From Olivibacter domesticus (GTDB lineage Bacteria > Bacteroidota > Bacteroidia > Sphingobacteriales > Sphingobacteriaceae): DNA of 64,000 nt. The stretch lies in NCBI RefSeq assembly GCF_900109575.1, contig NZ_FOAF01000001.1:62001-126000 (forward strand), in the 5' to 3' direction. The notes below the pieces were generated by a model. It searched no databases. It saw only the letters and a list, made by a program, of their open reading frames with translations, and was not told the DNA's origin. The stretch's first letter is position 1, and each line of letters opens with the position of its first letter. This document shows, one piece after another, positions 27,960 to 37,601 of this stretch. The position numbers were made by a program, and so were the translations under genes.

Positions 27960-29894
27960 ATGAAAAAAAGAATTTTAATAGGATGTTCCTTGTTTTGGAG
28001 CATAGGTCTCTGGGCGCAGTCGCTCTATCCCGGCCAACATCAAGGGAAAACGATTTTGCCTATCCAAGCGGATATAAAAGCCTATAGTTTCGACGTCAAA
28101 GATGTACGATTGAAAAAATCGGTATTCCGGGATAATATGGAAAGATCATCACAATGGATATTGAACCTAGAGGCGGCACGGCTATTACAGAGTTTCCGTA
28201 ATACAGCAGGCGTTTTTTCCAGTAGAGAAGGCGGTTATATGACGGTGATGAAACTCGGTGGATGGGAGTCGTTGGATTGTGATTTACGTGGGCACACAAC
28301 AGGACACATATTATCGGCACTCTCATATTTGTATGCAGCGACGGGCGACCAACGCTATAAGCTGAAAGGTGATAGTTTGGTTGCCGGATTGGCCGAGGTA
28401 CAGCAAGGGCTTGCGGAGATCGGACAAAAAGGATATATCAGTGCGTTTTCGGAAAATTTGATTAATAGAAACATCGCGGGACAACCTGTTTGGGCACCCT
28501 GGTACACCCTGCATAAGATTTATGCTGGTTTGATCGATCAATACCTCTATGCGGGAAATGAACAGGCTTTGGGGGTAATGAAATATGCCGCGTCATGGGC
28601 TTACCAAAAAATCATGCCTTTAAGCGAAGAGCAACGTACGTTGATGCTGCGAAATGAGTTTGGCGGAGTGAACGAAGCTTTCTATAATTTGTACGCCATT
28701 ACCGGAAATGAAGAACATAAGAAACTGGCAACATTCTTTTACCATAACGATGTGATCGATCCGCTGGTCGATCAAAAAGCCGACTTATATGCGAAGCATG
28801 CAAATACGTTTATTCCCAAAGTAATCGGGGAAGCGCGTAACTATGAGCTTAATAATATCCCGCGGGCGCGAAATATCGCGCAGTTCTTCTGGCAAACGGT
28901 AATAGATCATCAAAGCTATTGCACCGGCGGAAATAGCCATAAGGAAAAATTTATCCATGATGATAAATTATCGGAAAACTTAACGGGTTATACACAGGAA
29001 ACCTGTAATACCAACAACATGCTGAAATTAACGCGGCACTTGTTTACCTGGGATGCGGATCCGAAATACGCGGATTTTTATGAACGCGCCTTATATAATC
29101 ATATTTTAGGACAACAAGATCCAGCATCAGGTATGGTGGCTTATTTCTTGCCTTTGTTGCCTGGCGCACATAAAGTCTATAGCACGCCAGAGCACTCTTT
29201 TTGGTGTTGTGTAGGAACGGGCTTTGAGAACCATGCGAAATATGGTGAAGGAATTTACTACCATAAAGATGCAAATCTATTTGTGAATCTATTTATTCCC
29301 TCAACACTGAACTGGCAAGAAAAAGGGGTTACACTGAGCCAAGAAACCGCTTTTCCAGAAGAAGATAAAGTTCGTTTTGTGATTGATCACAGTAACGGTG
29401 AGCGTTGGGCTTTGCAGTTACGCTATCCGGCATGGTCGTCTAACGTGAAGGTCAGGGTCAATGGCAGGGCCGTTAAAGTAAAACAGGTTCCATCTTCCTA
29501 TATCATGATTGATCGCATTTGGAAGACAGGTGATAAAATAGAAGTGGAATACCCGATGTCATTGCATCTCGCGGCGACAAATGATAATCCCGATCTAGCC
29601 GCTGTTATGTACGGACCGCTTGTATTAGCGGGAGCGATGGGAACGGAAGGTATGAAAGCTCCGGCTCCCTTTTCTGATCCGACGCAATACAATGATTACT
29701 ATACCTATGATTACCATGTACCCCAAGGTCTGAAGACTTCTCTGCAAGTCGATCGCAAAAATCTAGCCGCCTCATTAAAGCAAGTGGAAGGAAAGTCGTT
29801 GACATTTAAGACTATAAAAGAACAAAATATAATACTGAAACCTATTCACCAAATTCATCATGAACGCTATGTGGTGTATTGGAATTTGAAATAA
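27960..29894 (+). CDS. GH127 beta-L-arabinofuranosidase-type enzyme
   Basis: The 644-residue protein has a signal peptide (ILIGCSLFWSIGLWAQ) and the (alpha/alpha)6 barrel of the former DUF1680 family. The zinc-thiolate site typical of GH127 is complete: E347 and C349 in QETCNTNNM, and C416-C417 in FWCCVGTGFENHAKYG. In characterised members a Cys is the nucleophile that releases beta-L-arabinofuranose. LGGWESLDCDLRGHTTGHIL is a second signature. It lies 39 bases after the GH28-like gene in the same unit. Other GH127-related families act on different sugars, so the substrate is inferred from family only. Confidence 0.9.
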   Translation: MKKRILIGCSLFWSIGLWAQSLYPGQHQGKTILPIQADIKAYSFDVKDVRLKKSVFRDNMERSSQWILNLEAARLLQSFRNTAGVFSSREGGYMTVMKLGGWESLDCDLRGHTTGHILSALSYLYAATGDQRYKLKGDSLVAGLAEVQQGLAEIGQKGYISAFSENLINRNIAGQPVWAPWYTLHKIYAGLIDQYLYAGNEQALGVMKYAASWAYQKIMPLSEEQRTLMLRNEFGGVNEAFYNLYAITGNEEHKKLATFFYHNDVIDPLVDQKADLYAKHANTFIPKVIGEARNYELNNIPRARNIAQFFWQTVIDHQSYCTGGNSHKEKFIHDDKLSENLTGYTQETCNTNNMLKLTRHLFTWDADPKYADFYERALYNHILGQQDPASGMVAYFLPLLPGAHKVYSTPEHSFWCCVGTGFENHAKYGEGIYYHKDANLFVNLFIPSTLNWQEKGVTLSQETAFPEEDKVRFVIDHSNGERWALQLRYPAWSSNVKVRVNGRAVKVKQVPSSYIMIDRIWKTGDKIEVEYPMSLHLAATNDNPDLAAVMYGPLVLAGAMGTEGMKAPAPFSDPTQYNDYYTYDYHVPQGLKTSLQVDRKNLAASLKQVEGKSLTFKTIKEQNIILKPIHQIHHERYVVYWNLK

Positions 29895-29942
29895 GCAGGA
29901 TAGAAATGAGTTCAATAATTCGAGTGACTGATTAAATAGAAG

Positions 29943-32684
29943 ATGAAGATAAAATTATTTATAAGCCTTTTGACGTTAATCATTAGTAATTCGCTGTACG
30001 GTCAGCAAATACCACTTCCTGCGAACCTGTCAAAGGAGCATCCGCGTTTGCTCACGACGTCGAAAGAGAAAGCTACATTGCAGCAGAAAATTGAGAACGA
30101 AAATTGGGCGAAAGAGGTGAAGGAAGGTCTGATCTTGCGAGTCGAACCTTACCTGAAAAAAGTAAAAGAGCAACCTGATTGGTTGCTTTCTCGATTGATG
30201 ATGTACTGGAAAAGCCACGCAGATCAGGTCTATATTAATGGGGGTTTATATGCGCGTGCCACAGGAGAAGCACCTGTACCAACGATTCGGTTTGGCAGTA
30301 CGCGCGGTATCAGTTCGCCGATTAAGCGACCTAAATTAGAAAATATCATTCCTTATATGGACGATACGAAAGGGGTGTTTTTTCTCAATACAGCAAAACC
30401 GGATTCCCCTTTGGAATGGGTAGATCAGGTAGCGGTTTCGGGCTCGAGCATTGAAAGTGTGAATAATGAGATTATCGGACTGGGAAGAGATGCAGCCTTT
30501 CTTTTTTGGTTGACCGGAGAAGAAAAATATGCCAAATTGGCCTTTGGGGTTTTTGATACCTATATGACCGGTATGTATTATATGAAGGAGCCTATTGACC
30601 AAGGTAATGGTCATGCCCAGACCTTGGTTGGGATGAGTACCTTTGAGGTGATCCAAGAGAAAATACTTCCCGAATTGGCCATCTATTATGATTTTTTATA
30701 TGCATACATTAAATCAACGCATGAAGATAAGCTAGCAATTTATGAACAGGCCTTTAAAAAATGGATTGATGTCACGATTAAACATGGTGTTCCACATAAT
30801 AACTGGAATTTACACCAAGCAAGCTTAATGCTTCCCGCCATTATGGTACTGGCAGATGATAACGAGTATACCGATGGGAGGGGACGTAGCTATTACCTCA
30901 ATTGTATTTTGAACAAGACATCAGCAAGACAATGGGCGTTGACAAAGTTAATGAATTACGGCTATGACAAGGAAACAGGCGTTTGGAACGAAAGTCCGGG
31001 TTATGCGCAAAGCGTGACCAGCCTGTTTATGGAATTTATCCACCGTTACGATAATACCTTTAATCAGAACTTGTTGCCCTACGCACCGGTAATGAAAAAG
31101 GCAGTTGCGGTCCTTCCACAGTACTTGTTTCCCAACCAATTAACAACAGCCTTTGGCGACTCTTATTACGGTGACATCGCTTCTTCTCCCATTGCCGACA
31201 TGATTAAACTGAGTCAGAAGTATGCCGACGCCAAGAATGAGGAGCTTTTTACAGGATTGTATAAGAAATTTGTGGGAGCGGAGCCGATAGGAGATGGAAA
31301 GGGAAATTTGCCCATAGCTATCCAATCTTTTTTTACAAATAAACCATTAGTACTCAAGAAAGATATTGTGCCGGCCAATTTGAAAGACTTTGTGACCCCC
31401 ACATTCTACGCACCCAATGTTAGCTGGTTCGTACAACGATCCAAGTATGATAGTAAAGAAAATGGTTTAATGATTTCGCAGTATGCATCGTATGGCAATC
31501 ACGCGCATTCGAATGGTGTAGCCATGGAGTTGTATGGAAAAGGCTATGTGCTGGGTGCTGAATCAGGGATCGGGTCTAGCTATTTCGAGAAACCTTATTT
31601 GGAATACTATTCACAATTTCCCGCCCATAATACGGTGATGGTGGATGGGATTTCAACCTATCCTGAGATGTTGAGTAATCATCCGTTCGACTTATTGGCA
31701 AACTATCCGGCATCCGGAAAAAAAGAAGGATATTTTCCAGGAGTTACTTATTCCGATGTGTATTTCTTAGAGCCGGAGAGCCGAAGTGATCAAAACCGCT
31801 TGCTTAGTATTGTGAATACAGGCGATTCTACTGGATATTATGTAGATATTTTCCGATCCAAGAAGCAAGGTACCGGTGATAAATTTCATGATTATTTCTA
31901 TCATAATCTCGGTCAAGATCTATTTATAAAGGATGCGTCCGATCGTGATTTACGGTTAGAACCGAGCGAAGAGATGGCCTTTGCAGGTGGACATCTTTTT
32001 GCGTTAGATTACATGTGGGACAAGCGTTCGGCCAAAACGAACAAAGATTATCAGGCGGTGTGGAAAATGACACAACCTAATGGAAATCATGTATACATGA
32101 ACCTTTGGATGAAAGGATACGAAGGACGCGAAGTATTCGCGATCAAAGCCCCACAAGTGAAATCCTTCCGCTCTAACGATGGATTTCCTTATGATTTAAA
32201 AAGCTCTCCATTTCTAACAATAGCAGCGAGACAGCATGGTGAAGCTTGGAATCATCCTTTCGTTTCGATATTTGAACCATCAACCGAAAAAAATGGGAAG
32301 TCCATAGTTTCTATCACCTCATTCGAAGTGAATAACGCTTCTCCTGACTTTGTTGGACTGATTGTGAAAAGTAAATCAGGAAGGAACGACTATATTTTCT
32401 CCTCGGTAAAAGAGGAGGATGTAGTTTATCGAGATATGCGGGCGAATGGAACTTATGTGGTGCTTAGTGAAGAAGGAAATGATTTCACCCTGTTTTTAGG
32501 GCATGGAAAACTATTGGCGGCTAAAGGATTTACAATTTCTGCAGATCAGCCTAGCAATGCTACCTTGCGCTATGAGCATGGTATGTACTATTTCACTTGC
32601 GATCGGCCAGTCGTACTCACCATGCCAAATGGGAAGAGGATAAAAATCGAAGCGCAGGATTATGATACTTTATCTCTAAAATAA
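29943..32684 (+). CDS. heparinase II/III-like polysaccharide lyase
   Basis: The 913-residue protein has a signal peptide (LFISLLTLIISNSLYGQ), an alpha/alpha toroid (about 30-440; NNWNLHQASLMLPAIMVLAD and VWNESPGYAQSVTSLFMEF carry likely catalytic Asn, His and Tyr) and a heparinase II/III beta-sheet domain (about 480-800; YASYGNHAHSNGVAMELYG, GIGSSYFEKPYLEYYSQFPA, HNTVMVDGIS). This architecture occurs in PL12, PL15, PL17, PL21 and newer families, all acting on uronate glycans by beta-elimination. The family number cannot be set by eye. It probably makes the unsaturated ends that GH88 clears. Its TAA shares one base with the next ATG. Confidence 0.85.
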   Translation: MKIKLFISLLTLIISNSLYGQQIPLPANLSKEHPRLLTTSKEKATLQQKIENENWAKEVKEGLILRVEPYLKKVKEQPDWLLSRLMMYWKSHADQVYINGGLYARATGEAPVPTIRFGSTRGISSPIKRPKLENIIPYMDDTKGVFFLNTAKPDSPLEWVDQVAVSGSSIESVNNEIIGLGRDAAFLFWLTGEEKYAKLAFGVFDTYMTGMYYMKEPIDQGNGHAQTLVGMSTFEVIQEKILPELAIYYDFLYAYIKSTHEDKLAIYEQAFKKWIDVTIKHGVPHNNWNLHQASLMLPAIMVLADDNEYTDGRGRSYYLNCILNKTSARQWALTKLMNYGYDKETGVWNESPGYAQSVTSLFMEFIHRYDNTFNQNLLPYAPVMKKAVAVLPQYLFPNQLTTAFGDSYYGDIASSPIADMIKLSQKYADAKNEELFTGLYKKFVGAEPIGDGKGNLPIAIQSFFTNKPLVLKKDIVPANLKDFVTPTFYAPNVSWFVQRSKYDSKENGLMISQYASYGNHAHSNGVAMELYGKGYVLGAESGIGSSYFEKPYLEYYSQFPAHNTVMVDGISTYPEMLSNHPFDLLANYPASGKKEGYFPGVTYSDVYFLEPESRSDQNRLLSIVNTGDSTGYYVDIFRSKKQGTGDKFHDYFYHNLGQDLFIKDASDRDLRLEPSEEMAFAGGHLFALDYMWDKRSAKTNKDYQAVWKMTQPNGNHVYMNLWMKGYEGREVFAIKAPQVKSFRSNDGFPYDLKSSPFLTIAARQHGEAWNHPFVSIFEPSTEKNGKSIVSITSFEVNNASPDFVGLIVKSKSGRNDYIFSSVKEEDVVYRDMRANGTYVVLSEEGNDFTLFLGHGKLLAAKGFTISADQPSNATLRYEHGMYYFTCDRPVVLTMPNGKRIKIEAQDYDTLSLK

Positions 32685-34273
32685 TGCAAAGCTATTTAAA
32701 GAAGGTATTAGCGCTATTTGTCGTGCTACAAATGCTATTTAGTGGGTATATTACGGCTGCGCAATCCGTTTGGCAGTGGTCTGTACCCGTCAAAAATGTC
32801 GATGGCAGCTCCATACCCCATACCGAAGCCTTTTTATGGATTCCAGAAAACTGTAAAAAGGTAAATGCATTTATATTGGTGCAGCATAACATGACGGAGG
32901 AAGGTATATTGGAAAATAGAACTTTCCGTGAGAAGCTCAGTAAGTTGGGTATTGCCGAAATCTGGCTAACAAATCAGATATCTATTAATTACGAAGACCC
33001 GATACTTGCCAATAAGATCTTGCAGCAGATACTGTTAGATTTAGGCAACAAATCGGGATATAACGAGTTAGCAACGGTACCCATTATTCCAATGGGACAT
33101 TCTGCGATGGCCACTTTTCCCTGGAATTTTGCGCTGGCAAATCCAGAAAGAACCTTCGCTATTATCTCGTTGAAAGGTGACGCACCCACCACTAATTTAA
33201 CAGGTTCCGGTCGGCCAAATATCGATTGGGGCGATCGCAATATAGCAGGGATTCCGGGTGTCATGATCATGGGTGAATATGAGTTTTGGGAAGATAGAAG
33301 GACACCAGGGTTTAACTATTTGAAGAAAAACCCGAATACAACACCCTTAACCTTCTACGCTGACGCTGGAAGAGGGCATTTTGATGCAACAGCATCGTTG
33401 ATCACATTTTTGGGTGATTATATCGAACAGGCTTACAAACAAAGGGTAGGTCGATCGTCGCTTATTTTGAAGCCCATCATCTTAGAAAGCGGTGTACTGA
33501 TGGATGTATGGCGAAAAGATTCCTTGCCACAATACCCTGCTACCGCGTATGAGCTGTATAAAGGTGATCGCTTTAAAGCTTCGTGGGTATTCAACAAACA
33601 AATGGCCGGGAAAATCGAAAATAACTACCAGCGCTCTAGATTTAAAAAAGTGAGGGAGCTGGGATTTCAGTTGCAAGGTAAGCCGGTAGAAAAACAACAA
33701 ACGCATGCCAATTATCATTTGGATTTTATACCCGAATCGGATGGTCTAACCTTCCATGTAAAGGCGATTGATGTAAGTGGCGACCGTGAAGAGGTCACCT
33801 TGGATAGGATATGTGGACCTTTTATGAAACTGAATGATACAACCTTTCGCATTCAATTTGATAAAATAGGCATGAATAATCCTAAACGTTCTAACGATCT
33901 GTGGTTTTTGGCGCATGTGGATACCGATAATATTTATAAATACGCTGTCCAACAGGCCAATATGCGTATTCCAATGAAAAATGAAGAAGGGAATGTTCAA
34001 GAGATAGATTTTACAACGATAACGGATGTAACGCTCGGAGCAAAAACTGTCTCATTGCATGCTACCAGTAGCCAGCAGTTGCCAGTCTCCTTTTATGTGA
34101 AAAGTGGGCCTGCCTATATCGAGAATGGTAAATTGCATTTCACAAAAGTTCCACCGAGAACGAAATTTCCAATAGCAGTAGAGGTCGTAGCCTGGCAATA
34201 TGGGATAGCTACCGAAAGCCTGAAAGTTAAAACCGCCGAACCTGTTTTCCAAACTTTTTACATACAACGCTAG
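32684..34273 (+). CDS. secreted alpha/beta-hydrolase, probable carbohydrate esterase
   Basis: The 529-residue protein has a signal peptide (KVLALFVVLQMLFSGYITAA). Its first half (about 30-250) is an alpha/beta-hydrolase: GHSAMATFPWNFA holds the nucleophile elbow Ser, MIMGEYEFWEDRR the probable acid region and GRGHFDAT the His. The second half (about 260-529) is beta-rich, with SVWQW and WQYGIATESLKV-like Ig features, and is not recognised. It starts inside the stop of the lyase gene, so it is tightly coupled to it. A role in removing acyl groups from the glycan before or after lyase action is inference; no characterised family was recognised. Confidence 0.7.
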   Translation: MQSYLKKVLALFVVLQMLFSGYITAAQSVWQWSVPVKNVDGSSIPHTEAFLWIPENCKKVNAFILVQHNMTEEGILENRTFREKLSKLGIAEIWLTNQISINYEDPILANKILQQILLDLGNKSGYNELATVPIIPMGHSAMATFPWNFALANPERTFAIISLKGDAPTTNLTGSGRPNIDWGDRNIAGIPGVMIMGEYEFWEDRRTPGFNYLKKNPNTTPLTFYADAGRGHFDATASLITFLGDYIEQAYKQRVGRSSLILKPIILESGVLMDVWRKDSLPQYPATAYELYKGDRFKASWVFNKQMAGKIENNYQRSRFKKVRELGFQLQGKPVEKQQTHANYHLDFIPESDGLTFHVKAIDVSGDREEVTLDRICGPFMKLNDTTFRIQFDKIGMNNPKRSNDLWFLAHVDTDNIYKYAVQQANMRIPMKNEEGNVQEIDFTTITDVTLGAKTVSLHATSSQQLPVSFYVKSGPAYIENGKLHFTKVPPRTKFPIAVEVVAWQYGIATESLKVKTAEPVFQTFYIQR

Positions 34274-34373
34274 CTCCCCAACCTCCTGTTACCATGGGAA
34301 ATATTTAACATTGATGATCCGAAATGATGAAAAAAATATACTCATCGGCGATATAGCAAAGACCGTAGCTCCT

Positions 34374-35507
34374 CTATTTTGTAGGAGCCGCCTGCGATGT
34401 AGTGGTAGGTCCTTCTACCACGAGCTTTCCGTCTTTTAATATCCTCATCCTGTCTATAAAAACAACCCGTTCTTCACCTGTCGACAAGGTCCGCGCGTGA
34501 TATACACAGAACATCTCCTGCCCGTCTGGAGAGTAAGTAACGCTATTATGCCCTGTTCCGGTCACCACGCCACCACGCTCACTATTTTTTTGCAATACAG
34601 GATTATTAGCTGCTTTGGTAAACGGGCCGAGCGGGCTTTTTGAAGTGGCATATCCCACGGCGTAATTCTTACCACCGAAATAATTGGCAGAATACATCAT
34701 ATAGTAGGTGTTTCCTTTCTTAAAAATGGCAGAGCCTTCCGTCCATCGGCGGTTAACCTCCTTTGAGGTAACGGAGCGGCTTTCCCATTCAGCCTGCTTA
34801 TCATCCATTTTTACAGGAGGTCTTAACAGCAGTACCGGTTCGCCTATTACCCCACTGAAATCAGGCTTTAGCTCAACACCATACACCCAGCTCTCTTCTA
34901 TACTTTCAAACCATCCCTTTTGCTTAGCCCAGGTAGCCACTTCGCTCTCCACCGGATGCTTATAGCAACACCGAGAATAATAAAGGTAAATTTTTCCGCT
35001 TTTATCAAAAAGTACATTCGCATCGATGATAGGATAACCGGGATCAAAAATCGGCTTATTGCTTAGGTCAATAAATGGGCCTGTAGGCTTGTTAGCCACC
35101 GCTACACCGATGCGGAAATTCTCAAGTTCCTTACCGGGATTCTCTTTCCATTGGGCACAGTAGAACATATAAAATTTGCCATTATGTGCATATACTTCAG
35201 GTGCCCAGTAGGCGCCATCCCAGGCGGCAGTAGAATCACTCCAGCCGTTCTGATTACTTGCATAAAATACTTGACCCTCATCTTTCCAGTTAACGAGGTC
35301 TAATGAAGAATAAGCGGCAAACCCATTTTTCGCACCACCGCCAGTTCCGTACATGTAATATTTGTCGCCCTTTACATGCAGTACGTAGGGGTCGCCAAAT
35401 TTAACAGGCAACGGATTCTGATAAGTGTTTGCAGATTGAGCAAACGATCCATTATTGAAGGATAATATAAGCAGGAAGGACCCAAAAAACTTTATTATTT
35501 GTTTCAT
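34374..35507 (-). CDS. GH43-family glycosidase (arabinofuranosidase/xylosidase type)
   Basis: The 377-residue secreted protein (signal FFGSFLLILSFNNGSFAQ) is a single five-bladed propeller. The three acidic residues of GH43 are visible: D39 in KFGDPYV (base), D162 in IIDANVLFD (pKa modulator) and E257 in RWTEGSAIF (acid). No extra beta-sandwich is present. Family members remove alpha-L-arabinofuranose, beta-xylose or galactose. It converges on the esterase gene from the other strand and ends 100 bases from it, so it is a separate transcript that serves the same locus. WAPEVYAHNGKFYMFYCA is the usual second-blade motif. Confidence 0.9.
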   Translation of the reverse strand: MKQIIKFFGSFLLILSFNNGSFAQSANTYQNPLPVKFGDPYVLHVKGDKYYMYGTGGGAKNGFAAYSSLDLVNWKDEGQVFYASNQNGWSDSTAAWDGAYWAPEVYAHNGKFYMFYCAQWKENPGKELENFRIGVAVANKPTGPFIDLSNKPIFDPGYPIIDANVLFDKSGKIYLYYSRCCYKHPVESEVATWAKQKGWFESIEESWVYGVELKPDFSGVIGEPVLLLRPPVKMDDKQAEWESRSVTSKEVNRRWTEGSAIFKKGNTYYMMYSANYFGGKNYAVGYATSKSPLGPFTKAANNPVLQKNSERGGVVTGTGHNSVTYSPDGQEMFCVYHARTLSTGEERVVFIDRMRILKDGKLVVEGPTTTSQAAPTK

Positions 35508-35561
35508 AATTTAATATTCGATGCCGACAAATATAAACGCAGGAAACTACAAATGGAAATG

Positions 35562-36722
35562 CTAGTGCCTTCCAAACATATCCAACATCGTATTCAACGC
35601 ATCCTCCGCGTGCATCCGCTCGCCATTTTCAAGTGACTCTTGTGCTGCTATTGCTGCTCTTCTACGCATAGTTGTTTCATAAAAAGAAATGGCTTCCTGT
35701 AAAGTGCTGTATTTGTCAGATGTTAAAGATTCACTCAATTCCAATGCATCAAGCATAGCCATGTTTGCGCCTTCTCCAGCAAAGGGTGGCATTACATGTG
35801 CCGCATCGCCGAGCATAGTTACGTTGGGTAAGGATTTCCATGTTTGATTTAGTGGTATACAATATATCGGACGTGGAATAAAGGGTGTTGTTGCATTTTC
35901 AAACAGTTCATACCAAATGCTGCTCCATTCGGAATATTCTTTTTTAAACCAAGTCAATAATTGAGTTTTATCGGCATAATTTAAGCCACTATTTGCTGCC
36001 CAGTTTTCATCTGCTTTGAAGCTTGTATAAAAACCCAGATCGCCATTGCCTTTCTGGCCGAGCAATACATTCTTCTTATTTCCGAAAGCCATTATTTTTC
36101 CACCATTGTTCAATGCATCGATATGCGGGGTCGCTTTTTTTGAATGATAAACGTTACCTTCGAGCATGGTTACACCCGAATAAAATGCTTTGATGTCAGT
36201 GATGTAGGGCCGGATCTTAGAATTGGCACCATCAGCAGCAATAACCATATCGGCGAAAGCAGATGGTCCTTTTTTGAAATGTAACAACCAACCTCCGTTT
36301 TGCGCTTCCATTGAAATAAAATGGCTATCCCACACAACCGTTTCTGGCTGTAAAGATTCCAACAATATTTTTCTTAATGAACCGCGGTCTATTTCAGGAC
36401 GAAAATGTTCATGACCGAAGTTCTCATCCACTTTGGTTTCGTGATCGCTAAAAAAAACTTCTGCACGTTCATTTACTATCAATTTTTTATCTGCACCGGG
36501 AAGAAAATTCTCTTTAAATGCGACTAATAAATTTGCTTTGCGGATAGCCGCCAATCCCGATTCGTCATGTAAATCAAGTGTAGATCCTTGCACGCGGGCA
36601 TCCTTATCCAAATCTCGTTCATACACCCTTACATTTGCGCCTTTAAGCTGTAAAAGCCTTGCTAAGGTTAAGCCACCAGGGCCTCCGCCAACGATAGCGA
36701 TCAATTTATTTGCTAATAACAT
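35562..36722 (-). CDS. Tet(X)-related FAD-dependent monooxygenase
   Basis: The 386-residue flavoprotein has the N-terminal Rossmann motif IAIVGGGPGGLTLARLLQ, ARVQGSTLDLH as in Tet(X), the DG-type motif ADMVIAADGANSKIR and the C-terminal MLGDAAHVMPPFAGEGANMA. Length and motif order are those of Tet(X) (about 388). From memory of Tet(X2), residues that touch tetracycline are not kept: the His in GALHFG is Gly here (GDLGFYT) and an Arg in the GNRLM region is Lys (GGKIM). It may hydroxylate another aromatic compound; tetracycline inactivation is not supported by sequence alone. An AraC gene lies 28 bases upstream in the same direction. Confidence 0.88.
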   Translation of the reverse strand: MLLANKLIAIVGGGPGGLTLARLLQLKGANVRVYERDLDKDARVQGSTLDLHDESGLAAIRKANLLVAFKENFLPGADKKLIVNERAEVFFSDHETKVDENFGHEHFRPEIDRGSLRKILLESLQPETVVWDSHFISMEAQNGGWLLHFKKGPSAFADMVIAADGANSKIRPYITDIKAFYSGVTMLEGNVYHSKKATPHIDALNNGGKIMAFGNKKNVLLGQKGNGDLGFYTSFKADENWAANSGLNYADKTQLLTWFKKEYSEWSSIWYELFENATTPFIPRPIYCIPLNQTWKSLPNVTMLGDAAHVMPPFAGEGANMAMLDALELSESLTSDKYSTLQEAISFYETTMRRRAAIAAQESLENGERMHAEDALNTMLDMFGRH

Positions 36723-36750
36723 ACCGTATAAGTTTTAATACGGTGCAAAA

Positions 36751-37506
36751 CTATTTTTGTTTCAAGACAGATAATAGTACAAATCGGTCGTTTTTGTTCT
36801 TAGATAATTCTTTTGGCACAACGCCCGAAAATTTTTTTATCTCTTTTATAAAATGGTTTTGGTCTGCAAAGTTTAATTCAGGAAAAAGTTTTCCCTGTGC
36901 GATATGTTCTAATGAGGCTCTGAAACGCAAAATTTTACAGTACGCTTTTAATGACAGCCCGAATTGCTGATTGAAATAACGGTTGATTTGCCTGCTGTTC
37001 CAAAATACGCTTTCCGAAAGCTCTTTTACGTTCATTTCACCGTTTGATGAATAAATGAGCTCGAAAAGTTTGCGTTTTCTTTCATCTGGATCTTTATATA
37101 AAAGTTCTTTTATTTTTTGTGATGCTTTCTGATAAAACGCATCAAAGTCTTCCAAATCATCTACATTAAAATCCCAAAAGTTATTCGGAAAATCCTTCGC
37201 ACTATTTAATATGTCATCGATCGGAGTGCGTAAAATATATTCAACGGCAAGTGGTTTGAAACTAATTACAAAGGTGCATGTATGAGGTGGAATACTTCTT
37301 TGTTCGGGCTCCGTTTCTAATCCAACAAGTATAACCTGAAAGGGCTGCGATGCAGTTTGCCAGAAAAACAAATCAATCCTTCCGTCGGGCAATACAACCA
37401 CTTCCTTTGCCTCATTTGATTGATTCTGGAACATACCAATACTTTCTACAAAGTCAGCAAGTGACTTGTCTGGTTGGATGAATTTGTAGTTGAAGCTATT
37501 GTCCAT
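36751..37506 (-). CDS. AraC-family regulator of the monooxygenase
   Basis: The 251-residue protein has an N-terminal sensor domain of the DUF6597 kind (PDKSLADFVESIGMF, VLPDGRIDLFFW) and a C-terminal AraC helix-turn-helix (about 150-245; VKELSESVFWNSRQINRYFN and FADQNHFIKEIKKFSGVVP). It is the first gene of a two-gene leftward unit with the flavin monooxygenase and probably controls it. The divergent GH2 gene shares its 212-bp upstream region, which contains an 8-4-8 inverted repeat (37602-37621) that could be an operator. Confidence 0.9.
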   Translation of the reverse strand: MDNSFNYKFIQPDKSLADFVESIGMFQNQSNEAKEVVVLPDGRIDLFFWQTASQPFQVILVGLETEPEQRSIPPHTCTFVISFKPLAVEYILRTPIDDILNSAKDFPNNFWDFNVDDLEDFDAFYQKASQKIKELLYKDPDERKRKLFELIYSSNGEMNVKELSESVFWNSRQINRYFNQQFGLSLKAYCKILRFRASLEHIAQGKLFPELNFADQNHFIKEIKKFSGVVPKELSKNKNDRFVLLSVLKQK

Positions 37507-37601
37507 TTTGTCTGGCCATTAGTAATATACGCTAACGCTATATAACCTTGACGTTATTTACCTGCATTTGATTTCAAAGGTATTCATAATAATTAGTACG
37601 C

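Noticed and set aside
34368-34388. GCTCCT/AGGAGC hairpin at the end of the GH43 gene as a terminator
   Set aside because: The stem has only six pairs, lies across the stop codon, and no T-run follows on the coding strand.
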